The notes below the pieces were generated by a model, which searched no databases, was not told the origin of the DNA, and saw nothing but the letters and a program-made list of their open reading frames with translations. A program made the position numbers and the translations under genes. A stretch of 64,000 nucleotides of DNA from Paraspadella gotoi (Eukaryota; Chaetognatha), in NCBI GenBank assembly GCA_051294375.1, contig CM119266.1, forward strand, positions 15,058,835 to 15,122,834, written 5' to 3'. This document shows positions 25,214-43,898 of this stretch, piece after piece; positions within the stretch are counted from its first letter, which is position 1; every line of letters begins with the position of its first letter.

Positions 25214-26523
25214 GAGAGGAAGGAACTTATACGGAGAAACGTTGAATCAGGATTTTTATATTCCTAAAAAAAAATGTCAGTTTTGGTTACTTTTTTTTTT
25301 CGTCTTATGAAGTCGTAGCGTTCGGAGAAATAAAAAGAATGCAGGTTTATTGTTTGTCCCGGTTTTATATAAAAGAGGCTTGTTGAATCTTTTATTTATT
25401 TTTTCTTTAGTCGAACATAAAGAGAACCGAAGTCAAAAAAAATCCCAGTCGTTAGCTGAAAAATATAAAGAGGAGAGAAAGAGAGAAATGGATTAAAATT
25501 GGATTGTTTCGATCAAATGTTTTAAAGATAAGCAAACATGTTTCTTAACACGCGCATTCGTCATGTCAACGGTCGCTCATCTCTCACCCCCCCTTTTCCC
25601 ATCCTCCGAACTTACCAAGACACGATGACGAATGTACCCGTAATATCAAAGAGCGTCTGCTAAGAGCGAGCTTTTCTCCTTCGCTACATCAGGTTTGGTT
25701 GCTTGGTAAGGGAATGCCGGAAATTAAGGGGAAGGGAGGGAGAAAATGGGTCGGGCCGCCCCTCCGGGATTGTTTCGGAGGGGGGACGGCGGCGAAAGCG
25801 GCGGCGGCTGCGGCGAAGGCTGCCGGCGATCAGGACGCGATCATGATAAGGATCATCGCCGCTTTATGGTTCGTTTCGGGATTCCGACGACTTCCAAGGT
25901 TTTCTGTGAACGAGAGAAATGAAGAGATTAAATATTTAAAGCGGAACAAAGGCTATTTTTTATCCGCTGAAAAAAAAATATATCGATAAAAAACGGTTTT
26001 TAAGAAAATATTTAGACTTAGAACGACCTTCAATTTAGCGCCAAGAGAAATGGAATTAATCACCGTTAAAAAAATGTTCAGAATATATTAATTTAATATT
26101 GATTCGGTTATATTCAATCCGATCTTTTTTTGTATTTCGGTTATTATTTTTTTTCTTCGCTGAAAAGAGAAAGGAACTTCGCGAGTTATTTTTTTGGCGA
26201 ACGAAAATTGGTTTAATTGAAAAAAAAAATCTGATAAGAAAATGAAGTGAGAGAAGTGAAGGCGACTGTGATTGGAAAATGTGGAAATGCAATAAACCAA
26301 CAATTTAAAGCGGCTGCGTAAACTTAGATCCAAAATTTCTCTTCATTATCACCGAATTTTTTTTTCTTTTTTTGAAATTCTTTTTCTTATTTATCATAAC
26401 CAAAGTTCGATTAGTATATTTGCGTAGGCAGGAGGGGAAGAGGGGTAAGGAAATAAGAAAGGAGAGAAGTAAGGAGGAGAGAGAGAGAGAGGAGAGAGGA
26501 GAGAAAGAGAGGAGAAAGAGAGA

Positions 26524-26562
<39 letters not shown>

Positions 26563-27410
26563 ATCCGATTGTTAACCCCCTCGGGGCCAGGGGCCAAATA
26601 ACGAGAACGATCAAGACGACAACGAACGACGACGACGACGACAACATCGACGACGACGAGAAAAAGATTGATATTTTTTTTTTCTTTAGCGAAATTCTGA
26701 GACACACAGAGAGAAAAAAAAATTTTTTGCCGAGATTAATGAAAATAAATAAAGCAGAAGATTAGGAGAAATACGAATCAAAGAGAAACGGCCTACACTT
26801 GACCAAAACTCGGGGCCAAAAATAAACCGAAATGATTTTTTAGTTGTGAAAAATTAAAAAAAATGTACGCGCCGAGGAGGAAAAAGGTTTTTTGAGAATT
26901 AAAACGCACATAAAAAAAATATTTTAGGAACATTACTCACGAGAAAGAAAAAAAAAAGTTTTAGAAAATTAAATTCGTATATCGAAGATTTTATTTTCCA
27001 ATTTTCCATTTATTTTTTCTCGTTCTTAAGTATTTTTTTTTCCTCCTAATTCTTAGCACGCATTTTTATCATTTCGAATTGTGTTTTCATAAATTTCATT
27101 TTTTTTTTTTTTTTCGATGTCTCGATCCGAAGAGCGATGTCTTTTCTTCTCTCAGGAGTTTTTAAGAGGTCGCTTGAGGATGTGAGACAATTGGTTATTG
27201 CTTAATTAGAATCAATTCCTTAACAGACCTTGCTTTCACAGACCCTACCCCACCACCAAGTGTCCACCGTCCTTCTTCTTATCTTTTCTCACCATCATCG
27301 TTTAAAAAACCGGAAATATCATTCGCCTCTGTCGCGAACAACGAAAGCGCATTCCGAATTGCTCTTGTTTTTACTACGTCGGTAAGGTGTCAGGACTTTG
27401 GCACAGAGAG

Positions 27411-27480
<70 letters not shown>

Positions 27481-27905
27481 GCCACGCAGCGGTGGCTGGA
27501 GTGTTATGTTTCGGTTTAAATATTTTTTTGTTCCCCCCCCATCCGCCTCCCCCGATTTCTTCTTTTATCATCTCTTTTCGTTATCATCGCATCGATTTTC
27601 ACTTTTTTTTGGAAAAGAGACTTGAGTCATTTTTCAGGCGAGTGATAAGCGGAGGCGACGAAGTATGAATTTCAGAGAAGGGAATTAAACGAATCATATT
27701 CCTATTATGTCATTTGGGTAGTAAAATGTATTACTATTATTTCCTAAACTTTAATGAACACTAAATGCGTCAAATTTTATACTCTAAACTCTCTCTAGAT
27801 CCATCTACTTTTTCAATCCGATATTGTGACGTATATATTTTTATCGCCTCTTATCCCTTTTTTTGTTTCAAAACGCGCAATGAATCTCCTAGGGGTTAAT
27901 AATAA
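24796..27905 (-). other. Left-arm copy of the zfh2 upstream region
   Basis: Counterpart of 28507-31733. It contains GA tracts at 25131-25207, 26478-26559 and 27413-27478. A GC-rich segment at 25730-25870 includes a conserved donor-like CTTACCAAG (minus strand, about 25612). This arm supplies continuous sequence where the right arm has N gaps. No independent gene. Confidence 0.7.
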
Positions 27906-28084
27906 TCGGCCGCGCGAAAGTCTTCGCCAAGAAACGAAAATTCGATTTTATCGACGATAAACATTTTTTTTTTCTTTTTTGTTCCTATGAGGCGACGGCT
28001 TCGCTCGCCCTTACCGCACCCTTAAGTTCAACACCTCAAGGCGAAAAGCGAATTGTAAACATATCTCGGCCAGAATACAACCGG

Positions 28085-28242
28085 GGAAAAAAATGGCGGG
28101 AAACGGACTGCGTAGGATTAAAGGGCGCGGCGGACATTCACGAACCCCCCCCCGTCCAAGCGTTCTACCTCACCCTCGACCCATCGAAACCCCAGCCCTT
28201 CCCGGAGCCACCCAGTCGGCGACCCCACCGACGAGGGGTTTT
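28085..28242. other. Single-copy spacer at the centre of the inverted repeat
   Basis: Between the innermost matching bases (CCGGGG at about 28084 and CCCCGG at about 28243) lie about 158 bp with no inverted partner. They include ATGGCGGGAAACGGACTG, a C run and CGACGAGGGG followed by eight or more T. No sequencing-adapter sequence was recognised in it. Confidence 0.8.
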
Positions 28243-28375
28243 TTTTGCACGCCCCGGTTGATATATCTTGGCCGAGATATGTTTACAATGTCGCTTTTCG
28301 CCTTGAGGTGTTGAACTTAAAGGGTTGCGGTAAGGGGCGAAGCGAAGCCGTCGCCTCCTAGGAACAAAAAAAAAA

Positions 28376-28506
28376 NNNNNNNNNNNNNNNNNNNNNNNNN
28401 NNNNNNNNNNNNNNNNNNNNNNNNNNNNNNNNNNNNNNNNNNNNNNNNNNNNNNNNNNNNNNNNNNNNNNNNNNNNNNNNNNNNNNNNNNNNNNNNNNNN
28501 NNNNNN
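28376..28506. other. Assembly gap, 131 N, near the palindrome centre
   Basis: By symmetry this hides the partner of about 27905-27965, roughly 60 bp, so the N length is an overestimate. Confidence 0.8.
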
Positions 28507-28879
28507 TTATTAACCCCCTAGGAGAATTCATTGCGCGTTTTGAAACAAAAAAAGGGATAAGAGGCGATTAAAGTATAGTACGTCACAAATATCGGGATTT
28601 GAAAAAGTAGAAATGGATTAGAGAGAGTTTAGAGTATTGTAAATTTGACGCATTTAGTTGTTCATTAAAGTTTAGAAATATAGTTAATACATTTACTACC
28701 CAAATGACATAATAGGAATAATGATTCGTTTAATTTCCCTTCTCTGAAATTCATACTTCGTCGCCTCCGCTTATCACTCGCCTGAAAAATGACTCACAGT
28801 CTCTTTCCAAAAAAAAAGTGAAAATCGATGCGATGATAACGAAAAGAGATGATAAAAGAAGGAAATCGGGGGGAGGGCG

Positions 28880-29074
28880 NNNNNNNNNNNNNNNNNNNNN
28901 NNNNNNNNNNNNNNNNNNNNNNNNNNNNNNNNNNNNNNNNNNNNNNNNNNNNNNNNNNNNNNNNNNNNNNNNNNNNNNNNNNNNNNNNNNNNNNNNNNNN
29001 NNNNNNNNNNNNNNNNNNNNNNNNNNNNNNNNNNNNNNNNNNNNNNNNNNNNNNNNNNNNNNNNNNNNNNNNNN
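28880..29074. other. Assembly gap, 195 N, over a (GA)n/poly-C tract
   Basis: By symmetry with 27410-27545 in the left arm, the gap holds a (CT)n run, the unique segment around 27480-27530 and a G/C homopolymer. Confidence 0.8.
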
Positions 29075-29763
29075 TCTCTGAGTCTCTCTGTGCCAAAGTC
29101 CTGACACCTACCGACGTAGTAAAAACAAGAGACAATCGGAATGCGCTTTCGTTTGTTCGCGACAGAGGGCGAATGATATTTCCCGGTTTTTTAACGATGA
29201 TGGTGAGAAAGATAAGAAGAAGGACGGTGGACACTTGGTGGTGGGGTAGGGTCTGTGAAAGCAAGGTCTGTTAAGGAATTGATTCTAATTAAGCAATAAA
29301 CCAAATTGTCTCACATCCTCAAGCGACCTCTTAAAAACTCTGAGAGAAGAAAAGACATCGCTCTTCGGATCGAGACATCGAGAAAAAAAAATGAAATTAT
29401 GAAAACACAATTCGAAATGATAAAAATGCGTGCTAAGAATTTAGGAGGAAAAAAAATTACTAAGACGAAGAAAAAATAAATGGAAATTGGAAAATAAAAT
29501 CTTCGATATACGAATTTAATTTTCTAAAACTTTTTTTTTTCTTCTCGTGAGTAATGTTCCTAAAATATTTTTTTTATGTGCGTTTTAATTCTCAAAAAAC
29601 CTTTTTTTCCTCCTCGGCGCGTACATTTTTTTTAATTTTTCACAACTAAAAAATCAATTTCGGTTTATTTTGGCCCCGAGTTTTGGTCAAAGTGTAGGCC
29701 GTTTCTCTTTGATCGTATTTCTCCTAATCTTCTGCTTTATTTATTTTCATTAATCTCGGCAAA

Positions 29764-30150
29764 NNNNNNNNNNNNNNNNNNNNNNNNNNNNNNNNNNNNN
29801 NNNNNNNNNNNNNNNNNNNNNNNNNNNNNNNNNNNNNNNNNNNNNNNNNNNNNNNNNNNNNNNNNNNNNNNNNNNNNNNNNNNNNNNNNNNNNNNNNNNN
29901 NNNNNNNNNNNNNNNNNNNNNNNNNNNNNNNNNNNNNNNNNNNNNNNNNNNNNNNNNNNNNNNNNNNNNNNNNNNNNNNNNNNNNNNNNNNNNNNNNNNN
30001 NNNNNNNNNNNNNNNNNNNNNNNNNNNNNNNNNNNNNNNNNNNNNNNNNNNNNNNNNNNNNNNNNNNNNNNNNNNNNNNNNNNNNNNNNNNNNNNNNNNN
30101 NNNNNNNNNNNNNNNNNNNNNNNNNNNNNNNNNNNNNNNNNNNNNNNNNN
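29764..30150. other. Assembly gap, 387 N
   Basis: Counterpart of about 26355-26735 in the left arm, which contains a (GA)n tract and a (GAC)n patch, so no coding exon is expected inside the gap. Confidence 0.75.
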
Positions 30151-30599
30151 TCGGTGATAATGAAGAGAAATTTTGGGATCTAAGTTTACGCAGCCGCTTT
30201 AATTGTTGGTTTATTGACATTCACATTTTCCCAATCACAGTCGCCTTCACTTCTCTCACTTCAATTTTCTTATCAGATTTTTTTTTTCAATTAAACAATT
30301 TTCGTTCGCCAAAAAAATAACTCGCGAAGTTCCTTTCTCTTTTCAGCGAAGAAAAAAAATAATAACCGAAATACAAAAAAAGATCGATGATATAAACCGA
30401 ATCAATATTAAATTAATATATTCTGAACATTTTTTAACGGTGATTAATTCCATTTCCTCTTGGCGCTAAATTGAGGTCGTTCTAAGTCTAAATATTTTCT
30501 TAAAACCGGTTTTTATCGAATATTTTTTTTCGCCGATAAAATTAGCCTTTGTTCCGCTTATAAATATTTAATTCTCTTCATTTCTCTCGTTTCACAGAA

Positions 30600-30883
30600 A
30601 AACCTTGAAGTCGTCGGATCCCGAAACGAACATAAAGCGGCGATGATCCTTATCATGATCGCGTCCTGATCGCCGGCAGCCTTCGCCGCAGCCGCCGCCG
30701 CCTTCGCCGCCGTCCCCCCTCCGAAACCAATCCCGGAGGGGCGGCCCGACCCATTCTCCCTCCCTTTCCCCTTAATTTCCGGCATTCCCTTACCAAGCAA
30801 CCAAACCTGATGTAGCGAAGGAGAAAAGCTCGCTCTTAGCAGACGCTCTTTGATATTACGGGTACATTCGTCATCGTGTCTTG
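30600..30883 (+). other. zfh2: Candidate 5' untranslated exon of zfh2 (end only)
   Basis: The consensus donor GTAAGT at 30884 is preceded by GC-rich sequence, lies upstream of the start exon on the same strand, and is kept in the left arm. The start is arbitrary. The matching acceptor could be the weak CGCCTAG at 31718, which lacks a pyrimidine tract. There is no coding frame to test it, so confidence is low. Confidence 0.2.
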
Positions 30884-31733
30884 GTAAGTTCGGAGGATGG
30901 GAAAAGGGGGGGTGAGAGATGAGCGACCGTTGACATGACGAATGCGGCGTGTTAAGAAACATGTTTGCTTTATCTTTAAACATTTGATCGAAACAATCCC
31001 AATTTTAATCCATTTCTCTCTTTCTCTCCCTCTTTATATTTTCAGCTAACGACTGGGATTTTTTTTTGACTTCGCTTCATCTTTATGTTCGACTAAAGAT
31101 TAAAAAATAATAAAAGATTCAACAAGCCTCTTTATATAAAAACCGGGAACAAACAATAAACCTGCAATTCTTTTTATTTCTCCGAAACGCTACGACTTCA
31201 TAAGACGAAAAAAAAAGTAACCAAAACTGAACATTTTTTTTTAGGAATAATAAAAATCCTGATTCAAACGTTTCTTCCGTATAACGTTCCCTCTCCTCTC
31301 ATCTATCGTCCGCCTCTCTCCTTCTCTTCCCCCTTCCTCTTGATCATCTCTCATCATCTCATCTTCTCTCGTCTTCTCTCTCTCTCTCTCTCTCCCGGAT
31401 TCCGTTTTTCTTTTTTTTTTACGCACGAATCTAATTACCGGACACAATGTTACACCAAAGCGAAACCAGAAAAAAAATCATGCTTGGGTATTTGCGTATG
31501 CTTGAACAAAAAACCGAATCAACGCCATCTACTTCAAACGACATCATCATCATCACCTTTTCCGCCGCCGCCGTCGCCGCCGCCGCCGCCGCCTCCGTCT
31601 TTTCGATCGCCGTTCATCCCACTTTCCTTCATATCGCCGCCTCCGGATGCTCGATGCCGATTTTCCGGCCGCCGTCTTCGTCGTCTTCGTCGTCGCCGTC
31701 GTCGGCATGATCGCCTAGACCGACGCCGAGACG

Positions 31734-39511
<7,778 letters not shown>

Positions 39512-40318
39512 GTCAGTCACGCATTTCGAAATCTCCTTTTAACCAGTTTTTTTTTTCTCGTTAAATCCGTCATTTTTTTTTATCGAGAAAGGAAAGCATT
39601 GTTTTTGCGTGATTTTTTGGGTGAGTGTCAATGGCGGTTGTATTGTTCCGTGTTGATTCTGACTTTGAAAAGTTGTTTGTGAAATTTGCTCCGGTATTGA
39701 GTCATCATTTATCGTTCATCCCGTTTCAGCCTTCACACAGTCTTTACGTTTCTGTTTTAAACTTCGGAATTCTGCATCTTTCTTTCGTCCATTTTTTTAC
39801 GTGAATCTCCTGTTTAACAGTTTCAGTCACTCGCCTCGTCTCCGTGCTCGCATCTGTTAGCATCGTGCTGTACGCATCTGTTAGCATCGTGCTGTACGCA
39901 TCTGTCGGGCCGTCGGTTCTGTTTTGAAGGCGAAAGGAAAAAAAAATGTTAAGTTTTCCTTTTACTAAACCTTGACTTTGCTGTTTGAGAGAGGCTGAGA
40001 GGTAGGGAGGAGAAGAAGGAAAAGAAGGAGCAAATATGAGAAAAATTAAATGGATAAATGATAATAATAACAATAATAAGAAGAGAAAAAAAAAAGGAAA
40101 AGGATGATTAGAGAAAAAAATAAAAAAGGGAAAGAAATGGAATAGAAAAAAGAAAAAAAAAAGAAAGGAAAGGGAAAGCTAAAGAGGATGAGGAAGGGGA
40201 GGGGAAAGCGCCGAGGAGGGGCATCGTAAAAAGCGACTCCGCTCAGCCATTTTTTGGAAGCGCGTGAAGGAAAAAAAGTAATTAGGCGCCGCTTCTTTTT
40301 GCCAGAGAGAGAGAGAAG

Positions 40319-40385
<67 letters not shown>

Positions 40386-42318
40386 TGAGAGTGAGAGAGT
40401 GAGAGAGATTTCTTCCTAAAAAGTGATGGGGGGGGTAAAGCGAAAAAGGATTAAAGTCCTAGAACTCTGATAAAAAAAGAGAAAAAGAATAGAAAGAGAG
40501 AGAGAGAGAGAGAGAAAGACGACGAAATTCGAGAGTGAAGCTGCAATTTTTGCAATTTTTCGCAATTTCTCTCTTCAATTTTTTTTCATTCGTCGACGAC
40601 GACGACGAAGGAGGGTTAACGCGAAATTCAATCATCGGTTTGTAATTTTTTTATTCGACTTTTTCCTTTTCGCGCGCGAGCGTTTCTGTGTGTGAGTTTC
40701 GGCGAGAGTCTGTGTGTGGGTGTGTATGCGTGAAAAGAACGGGAATCGTTATCCGTCCTTGCGTTCGTTAGTAACGGCGTCGACGTCGTCGCCATCGTCG
40801 TCGCCATCGTCGTCGTCGTCGTCGTCGTTCCCGCTTTCACTGTTGATGTCTTATCGTTTGTTTATTCTCGTCGAGTGATCACTGCCGCGACTGTTGGCCA
40901 ATTTTCGTTGTCGTTACAACTTATCATCGCTGTCGGTGTTCCGGTAATGTCCTGCTTGTCCTCGTTGTCCTCGTTGTCCTCTTTGTCTTGTCGCAACTCG
41001 CGCAACCAAAACAAAAAGGGAAAATGAAAAGGAAAACAAATTTTGATGGAAAAACTAAATCGCGAATCCAAACCGAAAAAACGCAAATTTAAAAAAAAAA
41101 AAAGGAGAAAACGAGAGAAAATAGAAAAAGAAAAAGAGAAAGAAAGAAAATGAGGAAAAAGGAAAAGTAGGTCAGATCCGTCGACTTAATCGAATCCGAG
41201 ACTACAATTTTTATTTCACTCTCTATCTCTTTCGGCTTTCAAAACCGAAACGAACTCCGCCACCATCACCACCATCACCATCACCACCCTCACCACCACA
41301 ACAACCACCACCGCCAGAATTAGGAAAGAAAGGAAAACTCCGGCGCCGAAGCGGTGGCCATAATTCTTTATTCGATGTGGCGTTACGCCCGTGGCGCGCT
41401 TCGTTTTTAGCGGCTAACGGCGGCATGACGTCAACCCGCGCGTTTAACGTCAAACGCACATGTGGCGTACAAGGGCCCGGCGTTACGAGAGATTAAGAGG
41501 TCGCGATTTCGTCGCGTCGCTGTCCAATTTTCGAGGCGTCAGCTCCTCTTTCGTCGTTGTCCTCGTTGTCGTCGTCGTCGTCGTTGTCGTCGTCGTTCCC
41601 CAGAGACGGCGTTAATTTTTCCCCCGAACCACGATTTAAAGTCTGCTTCGAAAATATGTCGGCGAACTGATAGTTCGGGCAAAGAGTTCCGGCGGAGCAG
41701 TATTTATGGTAGGTGCACAGAGCCGCGCGGCTCGACCTGTGTGATGCGAGGTCGTACTCTACTATCTGAATGCGTGTGCTCGGAAGTTACGGTACGAGTT
41801 CCGTTGTCACGTTCGAGTCTTCGTCCGTAGAGTTACTGATCGCTCTTTCACCTTCGGCTTAATATCGGGGCTCATCACGTTCATCGCGGAAGGTTTAGGT
41901 GTATTTGCGTTGCAGATGATGAGGGGCGCGTAATAGGATGCGAGGCGCCTTACGCGGTCGCGAGTTGTTATGTCAGTTTACATCAGTCTATGTGTCTCTC
42001 CGCGGATCGTAAGTTCCATAGGTGTTCCACCGCTCTCGCCCTGTCTTCTTCCCCTCTCTCTCTCTTCTTCTCTCTCTCCTCTCTCTCTCTTTCCCTCTCC
42101 TCTCTCGCATTCGCACACAAGTCTATGCCTAAAAACTGCAACTGCAAAACTCTCCCGTTTGTTTATTCTTACGCGTGGAAGAAGATTCCTGCTTTGGATT
42201 TTACGAGACGAATGGATCAATAAGAAGTTCGGTTGAGGCATTTCCAAAAATGGTGGGGGGGGCGTGAAGAAGGCGGCGCCAATATCGGAACCGGAAAAAC
42301 AAACGGAACAATGGTTAA

Positions 42319-42413
<95 letters not shown>

Positions 42414-42740
42414 GAAGCGCCGGAAGGCAAGGTTAGCCTCGATAAAGAAGCAAGAAAAATCGAATTTATTTCTTGTAAAGACGTTTCTGGTTTTATCTTT
42501 ATGATTATGAAAATAGCGATCGAGCGAAGATGCTTCGGGTGTATTCTACCCTTGCTCGTGTAATCGTTCTCTCTCCTCTCTCTTCTCTCTCTCTCCTCTT
42601 CTCTCTCTCTCTCTCTCTCTCTTCATCTCTCTCTTCTCTCTCTCCTTCTCTCTCTCTCTCCTCGGTCGTTATGTCGGGGTTAATGCGCGTTTCCTTCGCC
42701 ATTTACAAAATTTTCTCATTTTTTAAGTTTCTTAGTTTCT
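39512..42740 (+). other. Start of the long zfh2 intron after exon H
   Basis: Non-coding DNA shared with the left arm. It has a 24-bp tandem duplication at 39850-39897, a GA tract at 40305-40395, GTC-rich patches (40785-40830, 41550-41605) and a GGTGGT/CACCAC patch at 41265-41320. 41700-42040 has no left-arm counterpart. A (GA)n run spans 42324-42407. No exon is supported. Confidence 0.65.
42324..42407. repeat. (GA)n microsatellite
   Basis: A pure GA dinucleotide run of about 84 bp; its left-arm partner near 13140-13220 is an interrupted TCTC tract. Confidence 0.95.
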
Positions 42741-43392
42741 TCATTCATTGAAGCGTTTTATCTTTGCCGCGGGAGTTTTCCCTGCCTCTCCCCCTTTTCC
42801 CCTTTTCGTTCTTTCCTCCACTCACCCTCTTCTCTTCCTCCTTCTTTCACCCTCGTTCACGTTTTCCCTTCCTTCACACCTCCGGTGAAATTGGGTTAAG
42901 TTAAGAACTAATGAGGCGAGTGAATTCTAGCACATTACAGTTTGATGCCCGATTTCTTTACTCATCAAGACTCACTAGCTGGTCTCGGGTTCATTTCGAG
43001 GCACTCTCTCTCTCTCTCTTTCTTTCTTTCTCTCACTCACACACATTCCCCTTCCTTTTCCACAAACATTATTGGTTCCCAATCGTGTTGACTCACCCAC
43101 AGCCCGCTCTCTCGAAATCACGACCCGCCCTCTCTCCTCCCCACTCCCAGCCCCGCGCTGCCTACTTTTCTTTCCTCCTCCCATCCTCTTCTTCCTCCCC
43201 TTTCCTCCCTTTCCTTTTAATTTTTTTTTTTTTTCCAAAATCCCTTTTCCCAGTTTCCTTTATATTCTGCCTCGTCAGCGTCGGTCTTACAGGCGGTCAT
43301 TAGCGTTTTAATCACCCCCTCCGCCCCTTTTTCTCCGTTTTCTTCGGCCCCCAAGGGATCAGAGTCTCTCTCTCTCTCTCTTTCATCTCCTC

Positions 43393-43427
<35 letters not shown>

Positions 43428-43500
43428 TTCTCTCTCTTCTCTCTCTCTCTCTTCTTTCTCTCACTCTCTCTCTCTCTCTCTCTTTTTTTTCTCCGCACAG
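42741..43500. other. Pyrimidine-rich non-coding DNA
   Basis: CT-rich sequence outside the inverted repeat. Interrupted (CT)n fills 43360-43490, ending TTTTTTTTCTCCGCACAG, an excellent acceptor for the candidate exon that follows. Confidence 0.6.
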
Positions 43501-43554
43501 CCTAGAGAAAAAGCAGAGCCTTGATGATTTTTATCCCGTCATGCCTTTGCCAAA
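43501..43554 (+). CDS. Candidate 54-nt exon, phase 2-2
   Basis: A strong pyrimidine tract and CACAG precede it, and a consensus GTGAGT donor follows at 43555. Only one frame is open; read after one leading base it gives LEKKQSLDDFYPVMPLPK. That frame does not fit directly after zfh2 exon H (phase 1), where it would read Ala then a TAG stop. It may be an exon of zfh2 with an unseen exon in between, a cassette that introduces a stop, part of another transcript, or chance. The left arm does not extend this far, so there is no second copy to compare. Confidence 0.3.
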
Positions 43555-43805
43555 GTGAGTTTTCTTTAGAAAAAAACATTAGAAAGTTTTTCTCTTTTAC
43601 TATTCTTAAATTTCATCATATTCAAAAGTTTAAGACAATAAAAAATAACATAAATATGTTTTTTTTTAAAAACTAATTTACTCTATTCCACGCGTGCATC
43701 ATATCTTGGCATCCCACCCGCGGAGAATTGCTCATCGTTAAGCTTCTTTTCGCCGGTTTTTTCTCTTCCGCGCTCTGTCTTATCTCCATCTTTCTCTCTC
43801 TCTCG

Positions 43806-43898
<93 letters not shown>

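Larger units (their letters stand above)
12826..28084 (-). repeat. Left arm of a giant inverted repeat
   Basis: Read on the minus strand this matches 28243-42740 along its whole length. Anchors include the GTTATGTCGGGGTTAATGCG segment (about 12885 and 42668), the TGTGGCGTAC segment (about 13795 and 41460), all eight zfh2 exons, and the GGCGACGGCTTCGCT segment (about 27993 and 28350). Paired coordinates sum to 56328-56564 in the inner part and fall by ~726 beyond the LTR insertion in this arm. Differences are scattered one-base indels, as in raw long reads. The homology fades within 12826-12840. Confidence 0.95.
28507..31733 (+). other. Region upstream of the zfh2 start codon
   Basis: Mostly AT-rich unique DNA and three N gaps. 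30640-30740 is GC-rich and is followed by a perfect donor-like TTG|GTAAGT at 30884, also present in the other arm. This could end a 5' non-coding exon. 31340-31400 is CT-rich and 31555-31700 is CGC/CGT-rich just before the start codon. No TATA box or initiator could be assigned. Confidence 0.45.

Noticed and set aside
28085-28242. Sequencing-adapter remnant at the palindrome centre
   Set aside because: I could not recognise a hairpin-adapter sequence in the spacer. A proper alignment would be needed to exclude a degraded one.
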